Below, one piece after another: positions 12,241 through 24,178 of a stretch of 64,000 nt of DNA. The stretch lies in contig NW_025401101.1 in NCBI RefSeq assembly GCF_011075055.1, positions 496,001 to 560,000 of the forward strand. Direction: 5' to 3'. The stretch's first letter is position 1. Each line of letters begins with the position of its first letter. The notes under the pieces were generated by a model that saw only the letters and a program-made list of their open reading frames with translations, was not told the DNA's origin and ran no database searches. The position numbers and the translations under genes were made by a program. Source of the stretch: Mangifera indica (taxonomy: Eukaryota; Streptophyta; Magnoliopsida; Sapindales; Anacardiaceae).

Positions 12241-14051
12241 AAAATTTATGTACAAACTAGCGAGGTTTTTCTAATGAGCCTATTTTCCTTTTTAGCAATT
12301 GATCAATACATTAGGTTTGACATTGTGATTATGTGATCAACAATTTATAGATAAAGATATTAGTAATTTTATTCATAATTAATATTTATTTTAATTACGG
12401 ATTTAATTAATTAAAATACTCTCACTATTTTTTTAGTCAATAGCCCTCATTATTGTACTTAGAAAGTTCCAATGACTTTTCTAGTGGATCGACATCTTAT
12501 TACATTAATTCTCCTTTTTAATTTGGCAAAGAAGTTTGAATAATCAAATAGGCAAATTTCAAATTAATCACTAAAAGCTCATAATCTCAAACTAGATTTT
12601 GGCCCAACAAATCATGTAGCCTCAAATGTAACTTTTGGTATTAGTAAGGTGGATACTACATATCACCTTGTATTGACAAATGCATTTCTTACTCATGTCT
12701 CTAACATGTTTCACCTTCACTTTGGTGAACAAGCAAAGTATACTAAATAAGTCAAACACAATATGAACATTTTCTAATTTTTCACTTGGTAAAAATGTAC
12801 TTCTTGCTTTAGCTAACAAGGTTCCAATGAACAGAGACTTAATTAGGGCATCATATTAAAAGACACCAATTTAATCTTAAACTTAATATTTAAATAGAGA
12901 GTTTTTAATTAATTGTCTCATCAGATTTTATGTCACATCTTAGGTGATATTTGGAAAATATAACTATTCACATCCATCCTACAACATAATATTAAAACGT
13001 GTCAGTACATAGCTACAACTGATGTCAAACCTCTCAAGCTAAGAGAGATCTAACTAGTCAACCTAAGTGAATATTTTGTCTTCAGGTTTTCATCTTCTTG
13101 CTTGTCCTTTTCACCTCTAATCTTTAATGATTACATGGTTTTATTTCCTAATTACATTATTATAAGAAAATAAAAAACAACCTAAACTAAAGAAGAAAGT
13201 GAACTAAGGCAAGACGCATAGGCTCTATTTGAGAATTACAACCCAAGGAAAACAAGTAAAAATAAATAAAGTAAAACCATTCATATCGGTTCATTGGCTA
13301 TGTACTAGGCACCATGCATACATACATCCATACATACATATTCAATTAAAATTAAATTTTAATTATTAATTAGCCAAGTGTTAAATTACATTTTTATCTC
13401 TAAAACTTTACAAAATAATTGTTTAACCTCAAGACTTAAGAAAATTTTAGTTTTGGTTCTAATTTAACGAAACTTAAACCAAAATCTAATTCCTAATCTT
13501 AATGGGCATGTAGGCATCTCAAGAGGTATGTCGAGGGCATGATGTAGGCAAAAAAAATGCCCAACCTATGTACAAGTTCAAGGTGCAGCGAGTGCACCAG
13601 TGATAGTAGGTAACCTAGACAAAACTGTCTATACGGGTGTTATCCAGCCACAAACCAGCTGGTTTTCGTTTCAACTGCATAGAGTGATGTTTCTAGCCTT
13701 GGTTTCTGGACTTTCCAATGATGAGAAATCTAAGAGCCATTGTGCAACAACAAACCAATCATCATGTGAGCAATGATAGCACGTAAACCACACTCATGTA
13801 ACAAACTAGCTATCAACCTTGAATTTAATCATACATCAACAGTTAAACTTAAAAAAATTTTAAGAATAATCATTCAATAAATTTAACACATCTTTACATT
13901 GTTCTTAAACTCAACAAATCGTGTGATAACATGAGTGCAAATCAATTTTTTCAATTTTAGGGTTTTGATTATTTATCAATTACATGCAACAATATATAAA
14001 TATAACAAAAAAATTGTAGGTATAATTTCATGAAAGTATGCCTAAATGGGG
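12241..14051 (-). other. Copia 5' internal leader, no coding domain seen
   Basis: About 1.8 kb between the primer-binding site and the recognisable gag. It is AT-rich with short ACAT-type microsatellites (around 13315-13345). I saw no coding domain or other feature. Such leaders are usual in long Copia elements, but part could also be a later insertion. Confidence 0.5.
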
Positions 14052-14063
14052 GCTCTAATACCA
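14052..14063 (-). other. tRNA-Met primer-binding site of the Copia element
   Basis: The minus strand reads TGGTATTAGAGC, one mismatch from the initiator tRNA-Met complementary site TGGTATCAGAGC, one base inside the LTR end at 14065. This fixes the element's orientation and its 5' LTR boundary. Confidence 0.85.
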
Positions 14064-14064
14064 C

Positions 14065-15943
14065 TGTAAGGTTTTAAGGCACCATTAACCTGCAACACAA
14101 CGGAATTAAAATTTTTAAAAATTATCAAATATTCTAAAACCCATCTATGATACTTGTTTTAATGTATAGATTCATGAACATATTAAACACACATAAGGTA
14201 TTTAGAAAGTATACTTGCATTGTCAGCTTATTCAAGACTTCATGTGGCTATGTAAATATCGTTATCCAACCCTCTTAAGGTGGCATATTGATATCCATAG
14301 AGACCACGAATGGGAGGCAATCCAGAAAGAAGGTTACTAGGGCTTCTATTGATTGGATCTTAGAAATTGGATCATTACAATGGAAGCTTGCGCCAACAAG
14401 ATTCTAGGCATGAAGATATGTGTTTAAGATTGTTGTGTAAAAGTTAACTCAAACTAAACACCTTTATGTATAAGGTGTGCATGAATCCTAAGTTAATTAA
14501 GACTCTAAGTACTTAGGTGATAAGATATCCAAGAGTTCTTATTAAATTAGGACTCTTAATTTATTGAAAGTTTTAGGCGATAAGGTATCTAGGAGTTCTT
14601 ATTAAATTAGGACTCTTAATTTATTGAAAGTTTTAATGTATAAGAATCAAAATTAAATTAGGATTTCAACTTAACCTAAACTTTCTATCAAACAAGGACT
14701 TTGAAGAATCTTTGTTTAACTTAAACACCTTATTCATAAGTTAACTCAGTCAGTTGACTCGCATCTATCATTTGGCCTTGCTCGATTAGACTCTTAAGTA
14801 AGTCCACTCGAAACCATACAGTGCATTTGCATGATGCCATGTGGCACCACATACACCATATAATTTCAATCAAAACACATTCATACATTTCTCTTTTTCC
14901 ATGATCTCAAGATTGTTGTCAAACGATCTTTGCCTCTTGGTTCATATCAACCCCTTAATACATGTGACTCATAAGTTTTCTATTGAATCAATAGTATCTG
15001 AATTCATGTTGAATTCAAACATAAACTAAGATTAACCTCTAGCAAAACATCATAAACACCTAGATGATAGAGTGTTAGCGCACATCTTTATAAGCTTTTA
15101 TAAGATCACAGTTACATGCAATTAAATTCTTTCATCAATCGATATCTTTTGAGGGTAAAACATAAAAATGTGTCTATTCTAGTAGTTTCTCAATATGAGT
15201 CGATGAATATTAATGACTTACACAGATTAGGCTATAACCTCATCCCACTATAGTCATAGATTCAAGCAGTCATGAATTTCTTTTATCATTCGGATATGAG
15301 ATATCTTCTATTGTGCTCAAAAGTGACAAATCCTTTATTTATCAACCATAACCTCTATGTATCTTATGATATGGTCGTTCACTACCTTTATGATACCCCT
15401 ATTATGATAATACGTTAGATAGTGTCAAACCATACCAATCATTATATGAGATGGTCTAACAACCTCAAGTCCAAAGATCAAATAAACTCATAATTTTCAA
15501 GGGATTTGTTTTATAGATACTGAAGCAACCGTCCATATGGATATTTTTTAGAAGGGTTAGTCTAATAAACACGTCTATAATGTGCACCCATTTGTTACAC
15601 AAAGCTGTCAACAAATAGATTTGACATGTGAGAATTGTCACCATCTTTCGATGAGGTCGCTTAACACTATTATAATCCTATCACCATTACATGTACCCTT
15701 GGTCATTGTAATGTCAAGATTATGGAAATTTCTAGAATCGCCATCTAATATATGTATAAGATTCCTACGATTAGTCATTTGATTCTCTCATCATAATTCT
15801 AGCATTTTATGGGCATGTTATTTTCACAATTATATAATAGACAAAAATATAATCTGAATAACTATAAATCTTTTTATTAATTAATGATATAAATTACAAT
15901 TACCAATGTTAAATCAATTTGCTCTAGAGTGTATGCCCTAACA
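14065..15943 (-). repeat. 5' LTR of the Copia element
   Basis: About 1.88 kb, TGTAAGG...CCTAACA on the plus strand. It contains a private 60-bp tandem duplication (14521-14580 and 14581-14640, nearly identical) that is single-copy in the other LTR. It ends two bases before the ATGATGGC that resumes LINE ORF1. Confidence 0.85.
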
Positions 15944-18900
15944 TGATGGCATTTAGAGGTAAGATTAGAGTTAATGAAAAGGATCTAAGAGAGGCAAAGA
16001 TGAGTAGTTTGAGTAGAGGCCAAAAGCGGAGAATGGCTAGAAGGAAGAAGAAACAAACTTCACCTACAATTCTCTAATGGTTAAGCTAGATGTATTGAAC
16101 ATAAGGAGTGTAAGTTCCCCTATTAGGCAAAAAAAGGTATTTAGATTTATAGAGGAAAATAAAATTTTCATAGTAGGTATTTTAGAGACTAAAGTAAGGG
16201 ATCAAAACATAGATAAGATAAGGAGAAACACCTTTAAGGAGTGGTCTTTTGATAGTAATAATTGTAAAGCTCCTAGAGGAAAAATTTGGGTTACTTGGGA
16301 CAAAAATATAGTTAATGTTAATATGGTTAGCAAAACTAACTAAGTTGTTCTCTACGAAATCAATCCTAATAGGAAATTTCCACGAAGCTTTATCTCTATC
16401 CTTTATGGTTCCAATTTTTTGAATGAAAAAAAAAAAGCTTTGGGAGAATTTAAGAGAGTTTAGGAGGCAAATAAAAGGTTGGCCTTCAATCATTGTAGAG
16501 GACTTTAATTCAGTTAGAAATCCTAAATAAAAGATTAATGGAACCACAAATTAGGAGAGCTATTATGATGACTTGAATGATTGCTACCAAGATGCCAATT
16601 TGGAAGACCTTAGAAACATAGGGCAGTAATTTACTTGGAATAATCAAAGTGAAGGTAAAAGGCGCATTGCATGCAAGCTAGATAGGACTCTTATAAATGA
16701 TGTTTGGCTAGATGTTTTCCCAAGACAAATGGCATATCCGACCATTACCCGTGTGTGATTGATTATAGAATGGAAGATATACGACGAACGTCTCTTTTCA
16801 AGTTTTTCTATTTTTGGGCGTCTCATGAGAAATTCATTCCAATAGTGAAGGAAGCTTGGAAGCAGGAGGTAAAAGGCAATCCTAAGTTTTGACTAGTGAC
16901 TAAACTAAAAAGAACAAAGAATGTGCTAAAGGAGTATTGATGTATTTTCAAATGTGTTAAGGAGATAAGAGCTTCTCTTAGAGATGTCCAATCTCGCCTA
17001 GACTTATCCTCTCTAGATGACATCTTAATTCAAGAAGAAAATACCATAGAAAAGGAGTTTGGAAGATTATATTAGGTTGAAGAAACCCTTATGAAACAAA
17101 ATTTTAGGATTTAATGGCTTAAAGAGGGGGATCAAAATACCAAATTTTTTTTCAATTATGTCAAAAGTAAATGCAATAGAAGGGCTTTTAATGAGATTAT
17201 AAAGGATGATGGTTCTTTTCTCAATGATAAAACTGAAGTCCAAGAGGCGTTAATTAAACACTTTAAAGAAGTTTTGGTTGTTTATGTAACTTAGATGGCC
17301 TCAAAAATCTTATTGATTTTTGGGTGCAGGAAAAGGTAGCCTTGGAAATGATTAAAGAGGTTTCAAAGAAGGAAATAAAGAAAATAACATTTTCAATGGA
17401 CAACAATAAAACTCTAGGACCTAATGGTTTTAGTGCCTATTTCTACAAGAGAGCTTGGGAGGTAGTTAAGAGGGATGTTACCGAGGCCATTCAATTGCTT
17501 TTTGGTTTAAGATCTCTTCTCTGAAAAGTAAATTGCATAATCCTTGCTCTTACAACCAAGTGTCTTAATCCTTCTTATTGTAAAGATTTCGAGCCTATAT
17601 CATGTCATAACTTCATTTGTAAGTGTAGTATGAAAATCCTTACAATTCACTTAAGAGTGATTCTTCCACAATTCATTGATAAAGCTCACTCAACCTCTGT
17701 CTAGGGGAAAAAGATTAAAGATAATATTATGTTGTGCAATAAGTTGATGCATGAATTTCATTAGGATAAGAACAACAAGAGACAATGTGTAATCAAACTG
17801 GACTTGAAAAAGGCATATGATTCTATGAATTAGAACTTCATTCTTGAAATTTTGAGATGTATTGGCTTACACCTTTCGTTTGTGGGCTAGATACATGAAT
17901 GTATTACTTTCCAACCTTTTCTTTAAGTATTAATGGTGAGTTGGTTGGTTTTTTCAAGCTTAGCAGAGGTTTGTGACAAAGGGATCCCATACCCCCATAC
18001 TTGTTTATAATGGCCATATAAGTGTTCTCATGCAAGTTAAAGAATAAAAAGGAGAATAAAGGAGTAGAATACTATCAAAGGTGCAAAGTTAACAGTATAA
18101 CCCATCTTTGTCTTACAGATGATCTTGTGTTATTTTGTAGAACGAATGAGAAATAAATCATGACCATTGGAAATGTAATTCAATTTTTCCATTGTTGGTT
18201 AAGATTGGAAACAAACCAAGACAAGAGCAACATCTTCTTATCATAGGTTTTCACGAAAGAAAATAGAAGACTTTTCTCAATCTTGAACTTTGTCAAGGAT
18301 TCCCTTTTTTTCAAATACTTAGGTGTGTCATTTGTGTCTTCAAATCTCTCTTATATCGATTGCAAAATTCTCATTGACAAAATTGTGGGGAGAATCACAT
18401 CATGGAAGAGTAAATTTCTTTCTTATATAAGAAAGGTGTAATTGATCAAGTTGGTGTTGTTTAGCGTACCAGTGTATTGGTTGACCCTTTTTATTCTCTC
18501 TTCAAAGGTGCATAAGGAGATTAAAGCAATCACCTTCCTTTGGGTTGGAACAGAGTTTAACAAGCATAAAGTAAAAGTCTCTTGGGAGGAGGTTTATGTG
18601 CCAAAAGAATAAGAAAACCTTAGGCTTATGAGAAACAAAGAATGGAACATTGCAACTATAGCATGACATCTTTGGAATATTATAAACCCTAACCAAGATT
18701 CTCTTTGGGTTAAGTGGATCAAGGCCTTCTAATTACGCAAGAAGAATATTTAGAAGGTTAATCCTACTAGTGACAACCTTTGGACTTGGAAAAAGATCCT
18801 TAAACTAAGAGATAAAATGGGGAATTTGATAAAATTTCAGCTAGAAAATGAGGAAAAAACTCTCTTTTGGTTTGACAATTGGCTTAAAGGTGAACCTATC

Positions 18901-19757
18901 ATCAAAAAGTATGGCTCTCGTGTAATTTATGATACTAGAATGAGCAAAAAGACTAGTGTGTGTGTAACTTAGGAGGCTTTAAAGACAAAGAAGGATTTGA
19001 CTAATTGGTACAGATTGGTGTGGTATGGGATGATTCAACATGTAATTTGTGTGCTTTGTAACAAAAAAGATTAAACCAAAGATCAACTTTTTTTCTAATA
19101 TGAATTTAGCCTAGAAGTATGGAAGAATGTGGTTGGGTTATGTGAGTTAGACTATAGAGAAAAAGCTTGGGGTAACTACGTTGAAGATATTAGTAGAGCT
19201 TGGAAAAGTCAGAACTTAAGGCATATTTTGGCTAAGTTAAGCCTAGCTGCTACTATTTATTGATTGTGGAGGGAGAGAAATGATTGTCTTTTCTCAAATG
19301 AAAGATCTAACAAGATGGTTTTGGTTAAAAGAATTAGAAGAATGGTGGAAGACAAGGCAGTTGATCTTAATAAGATTGCTTGTACTCGTGAAAACCAACA
19401 TATGGCTTCCAAATAAGGTCTCCCAAGAACTATTTTCAAGTATACTAGTTGATGCCAACTTAGAGTTTTTGTTTTGTTTGATACTTTTTGATTTGGAGTT
19501 TTTGATTGTATTACATTATCCTCTCTTAAACTTTATCTAGATTTCTTTGATTTAGATAGAAATTCAAGAAGGTTGCATTCTTAGTGGCATTTTTTTTTTT
19601 GGTTTTTTTCCCTCTCCACCTAGGGACATGTCCTATGGGTTGAGGTTTTGAGTTTGGATTTGTATTTTGATTGTCTTTAGGTTGATGACTTGTCAAGCTT
19701 GTTTTTAGGTTGTTCTTTTTTTATTTCAATACACTTATTTACTCACCTAAAAAAAAT
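15944..19757 (+). mobile_element. L1-type LINE, 3' part (ORF1 tail, ORF2, 3' UTR, poly-A)
   Basis: Continuation of the LINE interrupted at 6693. Its content in order is the last 44 codons of ORF1 (to 16076), ORF2 (from 16078), a 3' UTR (about 19440-19745) and a short A-run at about 19750-19757. The order and the immediate ORF1/ORF2 junction fit plant L1. No target duplication could be recognised. Confidence 0.8.
16078..19440 (+). pseudogene. LINE ORF2: endonuclease, reverse transcriptase, zf-RVT; many stops
   Basis: The frame opens M-V-K-L-D-V-L-N-I-R-S-V (the plant L1 ORF2 start). Endonuclease signatures include E-T-K-V near 16190 and S-D-H-Y-P near 16737. Reverse transcriptase signatures are L-G-P-N-G-F (near 17420, normally G-P-D-G), Q-R-D-P-I-P near 17985 and L-T-D-D-L-V-L-F near 18115, where F-A-D-D has become L-T-D-D. 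The C-terminal zinc region is near 19020-19130. At least ten in-frame stops plus frameshifts make it non-functional. Confidence 0.8.
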
Positions 19758-20004
19758 CATTAATAAACGTAAAGAAGTATTGGAAATCTCATCTTGCCAT
19801 TTCATTATCTAATTGTACCAATTTTAGTAATTTTTAGATCTTTCACCTTTATTTTTAAACGATGATTTGGTCATTTTTCCTTGAAGACATAATTCACAAG
19901 TTGGATAAGGTTCATAATCAAATAGATTTAAAATCCTATTTATCTTCAATCTTATTATCATGTTGTCTCTTATATGGCATAATCAACGTCACCAAAATAA
20001 CCTA

Positions 20005-22110
20005 GGATTAATTTTTCTAGGACATGTGGTCTCAGCTAATAGTATTTTCGTATACCAAAGTAAAATTAAGGTTGTAATAGAATGGTAGAGACCGAGATCA
20101 GCTAAGAAGGTTAGGAGTTTCTTAGGGTTAGTCGGCTATTACCGACAATTCATCGAGGGATTTTCCAAATTAGCCCAACCATTGACAAAATTGACTTGTA
20201 GAGATGTTCCCTTTCATTGGTTTTTGAATTGCAAAGATAGTTTCCAAGCCTTAAAACAAAGATTGACTGTAGCTTCAGTCTTAACTCTACCGATTGATGG
20301 TGAGGGATATGACTTGTATACAGATGCATCTTATCAAGGATTTGGAGCTGTCTTGATGCAAAGAGGCAAGGTAATTGCATATGCCTCCTGCCAGTTGAAA
20401 GATTACGAAAATAGGTATCCGACTCACGATTTAGAGTTGGCTATAATGGTATTTGCCCTTAAGATTTGGCGTCATTATTTGTATGGGGTGAAGACGAATG
20501 TATATACTAATCACAAAAGCTTGAAATATTTCTTCACTCAAAGAGAATTGAATATGTGACAACGTCGATGGTTAGAATTAGTTAAAGATTATGATGTGGA
20601 CATCAATACCATCCAGGTAAGGCTAATGTAGTAACCGATGCTTTGAATAGGAACGTAATATTGTCTCACACGACTATATCCCCTGACTTATAACGAGATA
20701 TCATGCGCAAGCAAGTTGAGATGGTTATTGGATTATTGGCTGGATTGGATATCAAATCGACTTTATTGGATGAAATCAAAGTTAGGTAAGCTTTTGATGA
20801 TCTTGTATGCATCCTTCAGGATGATAACTTAAAAACTCGGATTCTGACAGAGGCATATAGTGCACTTTACACTACCTATCTCGAGAGTATGAAAATGTAC
20901 CAGAACTTAAGAAGAACTTATTGGTGGTCTGGTATGAAAAAGCCATTGGCAGATTTTGTGTCAAAGTGCATGGTTTGTCAACAGGTTAAGGTAGAGCATT
21001 AACGGTCCTCTGGATTATTGCAACCTTTGACCATACTCGAGTGGAAATGGGAGGAGGTCTCAATGGACTTTGTGGTGGGATTACCAAAGGTCAGAAGTGG
21101 ATTCAATGCCTTGTGGGTTATTGTGGATCGATTGATTAAGTCAGCACACTTTATTCCAATTAGAGATAATATGGGCACGGATCAACTGGGACAAATCTAT
21201 GTAAGAGAGATAGTCAAACTTTATGGAGTGCCAATGAGGATCATATCGGACAAGGATACACAACTTATTTCAGCTTTTTGACAGAGTTTACAGAAGGTAT
21301 TAGGTACCCGGTTATCTTTTGGTACGACATTTCACCCCCAATCAAATGGTCAAATAGAAAGGGTCAATCAAGTGGTTGAAGATATGTTAAGGGCATGTTG
21401 TCTAGATCATGGGACGAGTTGGATTAATGTTTTGCCTCTGATAGAGTTCGCATACAATAATAGCTATCAAATAACTATTCAGATGGCCTCGTATGAGGCC
21501 CTTTATAGGAGGAAATGTTGATCACCATTACATTGGGATGAGGTTGGAGAGAAAGATGAATTGACTAGCGTTTTAAGGCCTGAGATGACTCAAAAAATGA
21601 TTAATCAGGTGAGGTTGCTCCAGGAAAGGATAAAACAGGTCCAAGATCGACAAAAGAGATATGTCGATCAGAGGAGACGTGATTTAGAGTTTAAGATCGG
21701 TGAGTATGTATTTGTCAAGGTTGCCCCTTATCGACATGTGATGAGTTTGGTAGGAAAGGGAAGTTAGCACTGCGATATATTGGGCCATATGAAATCATTG
21801 AAAGGATTAGTAAGATAGCATATCGACTTGCATTACCAACAAGCATGAAACGTATTCATAATGTGTTTCATGTATCACTATTGCATAAATGTCTTGGTGA
21901 CCCATCCCAACTGGTTAGAATCGAAGATGTTGAACTAGAAGACAATTTGGTATACAAGGAGCGCCCTGCACTGATAGTGGATCGATAGATTAAGATACTT
22001 AGGTGCCGACAAATTCCTTTGGTCAAGATTCAATGGCAAAATCACCGGATAGAAGAGTCTACTTGGGAGATAGAGGAGTATATGAGGTAGAGGTTTCCTC
22101 AATTATTTGA
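20005..22110 (+). pseudogene. Ty3 chromovirus pol 3' half (RT end, RNase H, integrase, chromodomain-like)
   Basis: The RT end reads [12 protein letters not shown] near 20130. RNase H reads [14 protein letters not shown] near 20315. The integrase HHCC zinc region is at 20850-21000 (C-M-V-C-Q-Q). The integrase core is at 21040-21500 (S-M-D-F-V-V-G-L-P, then I-S-D-K-D, then H-P-Q-S-N-G-Q-I-E-R). A final segment near 22015-22075 reads I-Q-W-Q-N...E-E-S-T-W-E, as in a chromodomain. In-frame stops at about 20557, 21001, 21279 and 21520, and frameshifts, break it, but the motifs are well kept. Confidence 0.85.
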
Positions 22111-22150
22111 GCGAATTTCGTGGCCAAAATTCTTTTTAAGGGGAGAGAAA

Positions 22151-24178
22151 TGTAATATTCTTAAATTAATAAAAAAGGCAATTTTGTCATTTTGTTATCA
22201 TTCAATATTATATTTACCACCCAATTATTATTATATATATGTATGTATTTATATTTGACTATAAAATATATAGTTATGAGAAAAGTTATTTGGAATGCAG
22301 TGTATATAAATGGGAATATGAATCTCAGTAGCCAATTTTCAGTCGACTCTGCGCAACGTATCTCATTCAAAATTGGTAGTTACTCTTGGTTGGATAATGC
22401 TTGACGTGTATCACTCTATTGAAAGATGTTTTGGAAAGGAACGATATAAAAATGAAGAGGCAGTTTCAAAACATTATTTTTTCTCTCTTTTTGCTTCCTT
22501 TTTACTAGAAAAAAAAAAAATTTCCACGAAAACACTTCTAGAATTCTCCTATTACACAACAAAGAAGGGAGAAGGACCTTTTATCTACCGGCTAGAGAAG
22601 AAAGTAACTGCGGAGATCATTGCCATGCAAATACTGACATAATCGTCGGAGGAGAGGTAGGCCATTAACCCATTCTTTTGCACTAGAATTTGATATATAA
22701 AGTCTAGGATGTTGCAAATGTCTATTTTGAATCTTTTTAGTAGTATGGTTGACATGATGTGTTATTGTTTTGATGTGTGTATACATATATCTATATCTAG
22801 AGTGAGAGAGAGTAGAGGGAGAGAAACTTTGCATGAAAATGAGATTCTGGAAAAAATTTTGAAACCATGACATTTTTATATGTATATGGTGATATTATAA
22901 TGGTGCGATTCGAAAACTTGAGAGTTGAAAGGTCTTAACTGAACCATGGTTGGGTCACCATCCAACACCGCTAGGGTTTGACTCGCTCCACAGATGTTGA
23001 TAGTGTCTTAATTGGCAAGTGCTATGTTGCCAACATGCGATGTGCACGACGGACGTGCCATGTGCATGCCAAACGAGCACCAAATAGGTTAGCTATGTTG
23101 CTTGTACGTAAGCCATGTGATGCGTTCACTTGTCATGAGCGAAATTGTCGTTGTCTTCTTTCTCCAGAAAGCCAAAGTCTATAATGGTTGAAAAAAAAAA
23201 AAAGAACTACGTCACTGTTTGGAGAAAAGAAAGAAGTTTTGACATGTGTTTATTTGCTTTTGGGAGCTAGGATATGGTGCATGCATCAACACATGTTACA
23301 ATGCACCTATATCATTTAAAACAAAATCTTAGCCACTAGTTATGGATTATTGGGTTTGCTAAGTGAGTAAAATGTGTTCTTAGGAGATTTTGGGTAATTG
23401 TATGCATGAATTAACTTATTATCTTAAATAACAATTACGTGAACATTTTTCGTATTTTTAATCGATACAGTGTATGAATTAAAATAATCACATTAAGGGT
23501 ATAAATAATATAACTCATAATTGAAGACCAGTGGATGAGATGTCCCGGTCTTGAGGATGTTCGAACCAATTGATGAGACGTTTTGGTTTAAATTAATTAG
23601 AAATTAGAATTTACTAGATATATGGTTATGATGTCAGCAACATCTGGGACGGATGTTTAAAATTGAAAAATAAGATGTAAGAGGTATCTGAGATTGATGC
23701 CTCTGACACAATTGCGTAAAAGACACCTGAGAAGGGTGTCCAGCTAAGTGCGTTAGGGACGCGCGTGACAATGAGACTCCGTCGAAAATGCCCATAAGGA
23801 ACATCGAAATTATTATAAAAGTCTACTGAGTTTAAACTCATATATTTATTTGGGTGTTACAGGTAAGAAAAACAACAGGGCAAGTGGGGAGGCGAGAGAG
23901 TCAACACATTGATGCTATGCTTTCGGCTAAAATTATTTTATTCCTATTTAGTTCATTATTATGATAATAATTTACTTTATGAAATTTATGCATTCCAGGA
24001 TTGTCATTTTATCTATAATTATTGAAGTTATTTTAGGACATTTTGGCGCACTTGATTTCTAATAAATATTTTATATGGATACTTCATGAGTATTAAATTG
24101 AATTATATTATTATTTTTAATTAAGAAAAAATAATAACAATTACCGTTAAGGGTCTGCTCTTAAAAAAGAGTGTTACA
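22151..24178 (+). repeat. 3' LTR of the Ty3 chromovirus
   Basis: The purine tract AAGGGGAGAGAAA is followed at once by TGTAATATTC (LTR start). The end is taken as GAGTGTTACA at 24178, giving about 2.03 kb. An alternative TGTTACA at about 23855-23861 would give a 1.7-kb LTR. No coding sequence is expected inside; short frames here are chance. Confidence 0.7.

Larger units (their letters stand above)
6694..15943 (-). mobile_element. Full-length but decayed Ty1/Copia retrotransposon
   Basis: The element has two LTRs, a tRNA-Met primer-binding site next to the 5' LTR, gag, and pol in Copia order (integrase before reverse transcriptase), all on the minus strand, about 9.25 kb in total. It is inserted in a LINE near the ORF1/ORF2 junction. 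A 5-bp target duplication is not clean: ATGGT before the left LTR against ATGAT after the right one at best. Every coding domain carries stops or frameshifts, and the LTRs have diverged clearly from each other, so the insertion is old. A third LTR of the family lies at 62581. Confidence 0.88.
20005..24178 (+). mobile_element. 5'-truncated Ty3/gypsy chromovirus with its 3' LTR
   Basis: The 3' half of pol (end of RT, RNase H, integrase, chromodomain-like end) is followed by a purine tract and one LTR. The 5' LTR, gag, protease and most of RT are absent; coding similarity starts abruptly near 20005 with F-L-G-H-V-V-S-A. The 240 bp before it could not be assigned. The order RT-RNase H-integrase is diagnostic for Ty3/gypsy, and the C-terminal chromodomain-like segment points to a chromovirus, perhaps the Tekay lineage (inference). 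Confidence 0.85.

Noticed and set aside
22373..22873. Overlapping open frames of about 90 codons on both strands
   Set aside because: They are inside the chromovirus LTR, overlap each other antisense and match no domain; chance frames in AT-rich DNA.
22978..23184. A cysteine/arginine-rich 68-codon frame
   Set aside because: It lies within the LTR, its cysteines show no spacing pattern of a known small protein, and it has no start context or signal peptide.
23845..23865. An alternative 3' end for the chromovirus LTR at TGTTACA near 23861
   Set aside because: The later GAGTGTTACA at 24178 is preceded by a GGTCTGCTCTTAAAAAAGAG-like tract more typical of chromovirus LTR ends; left as a second choice.
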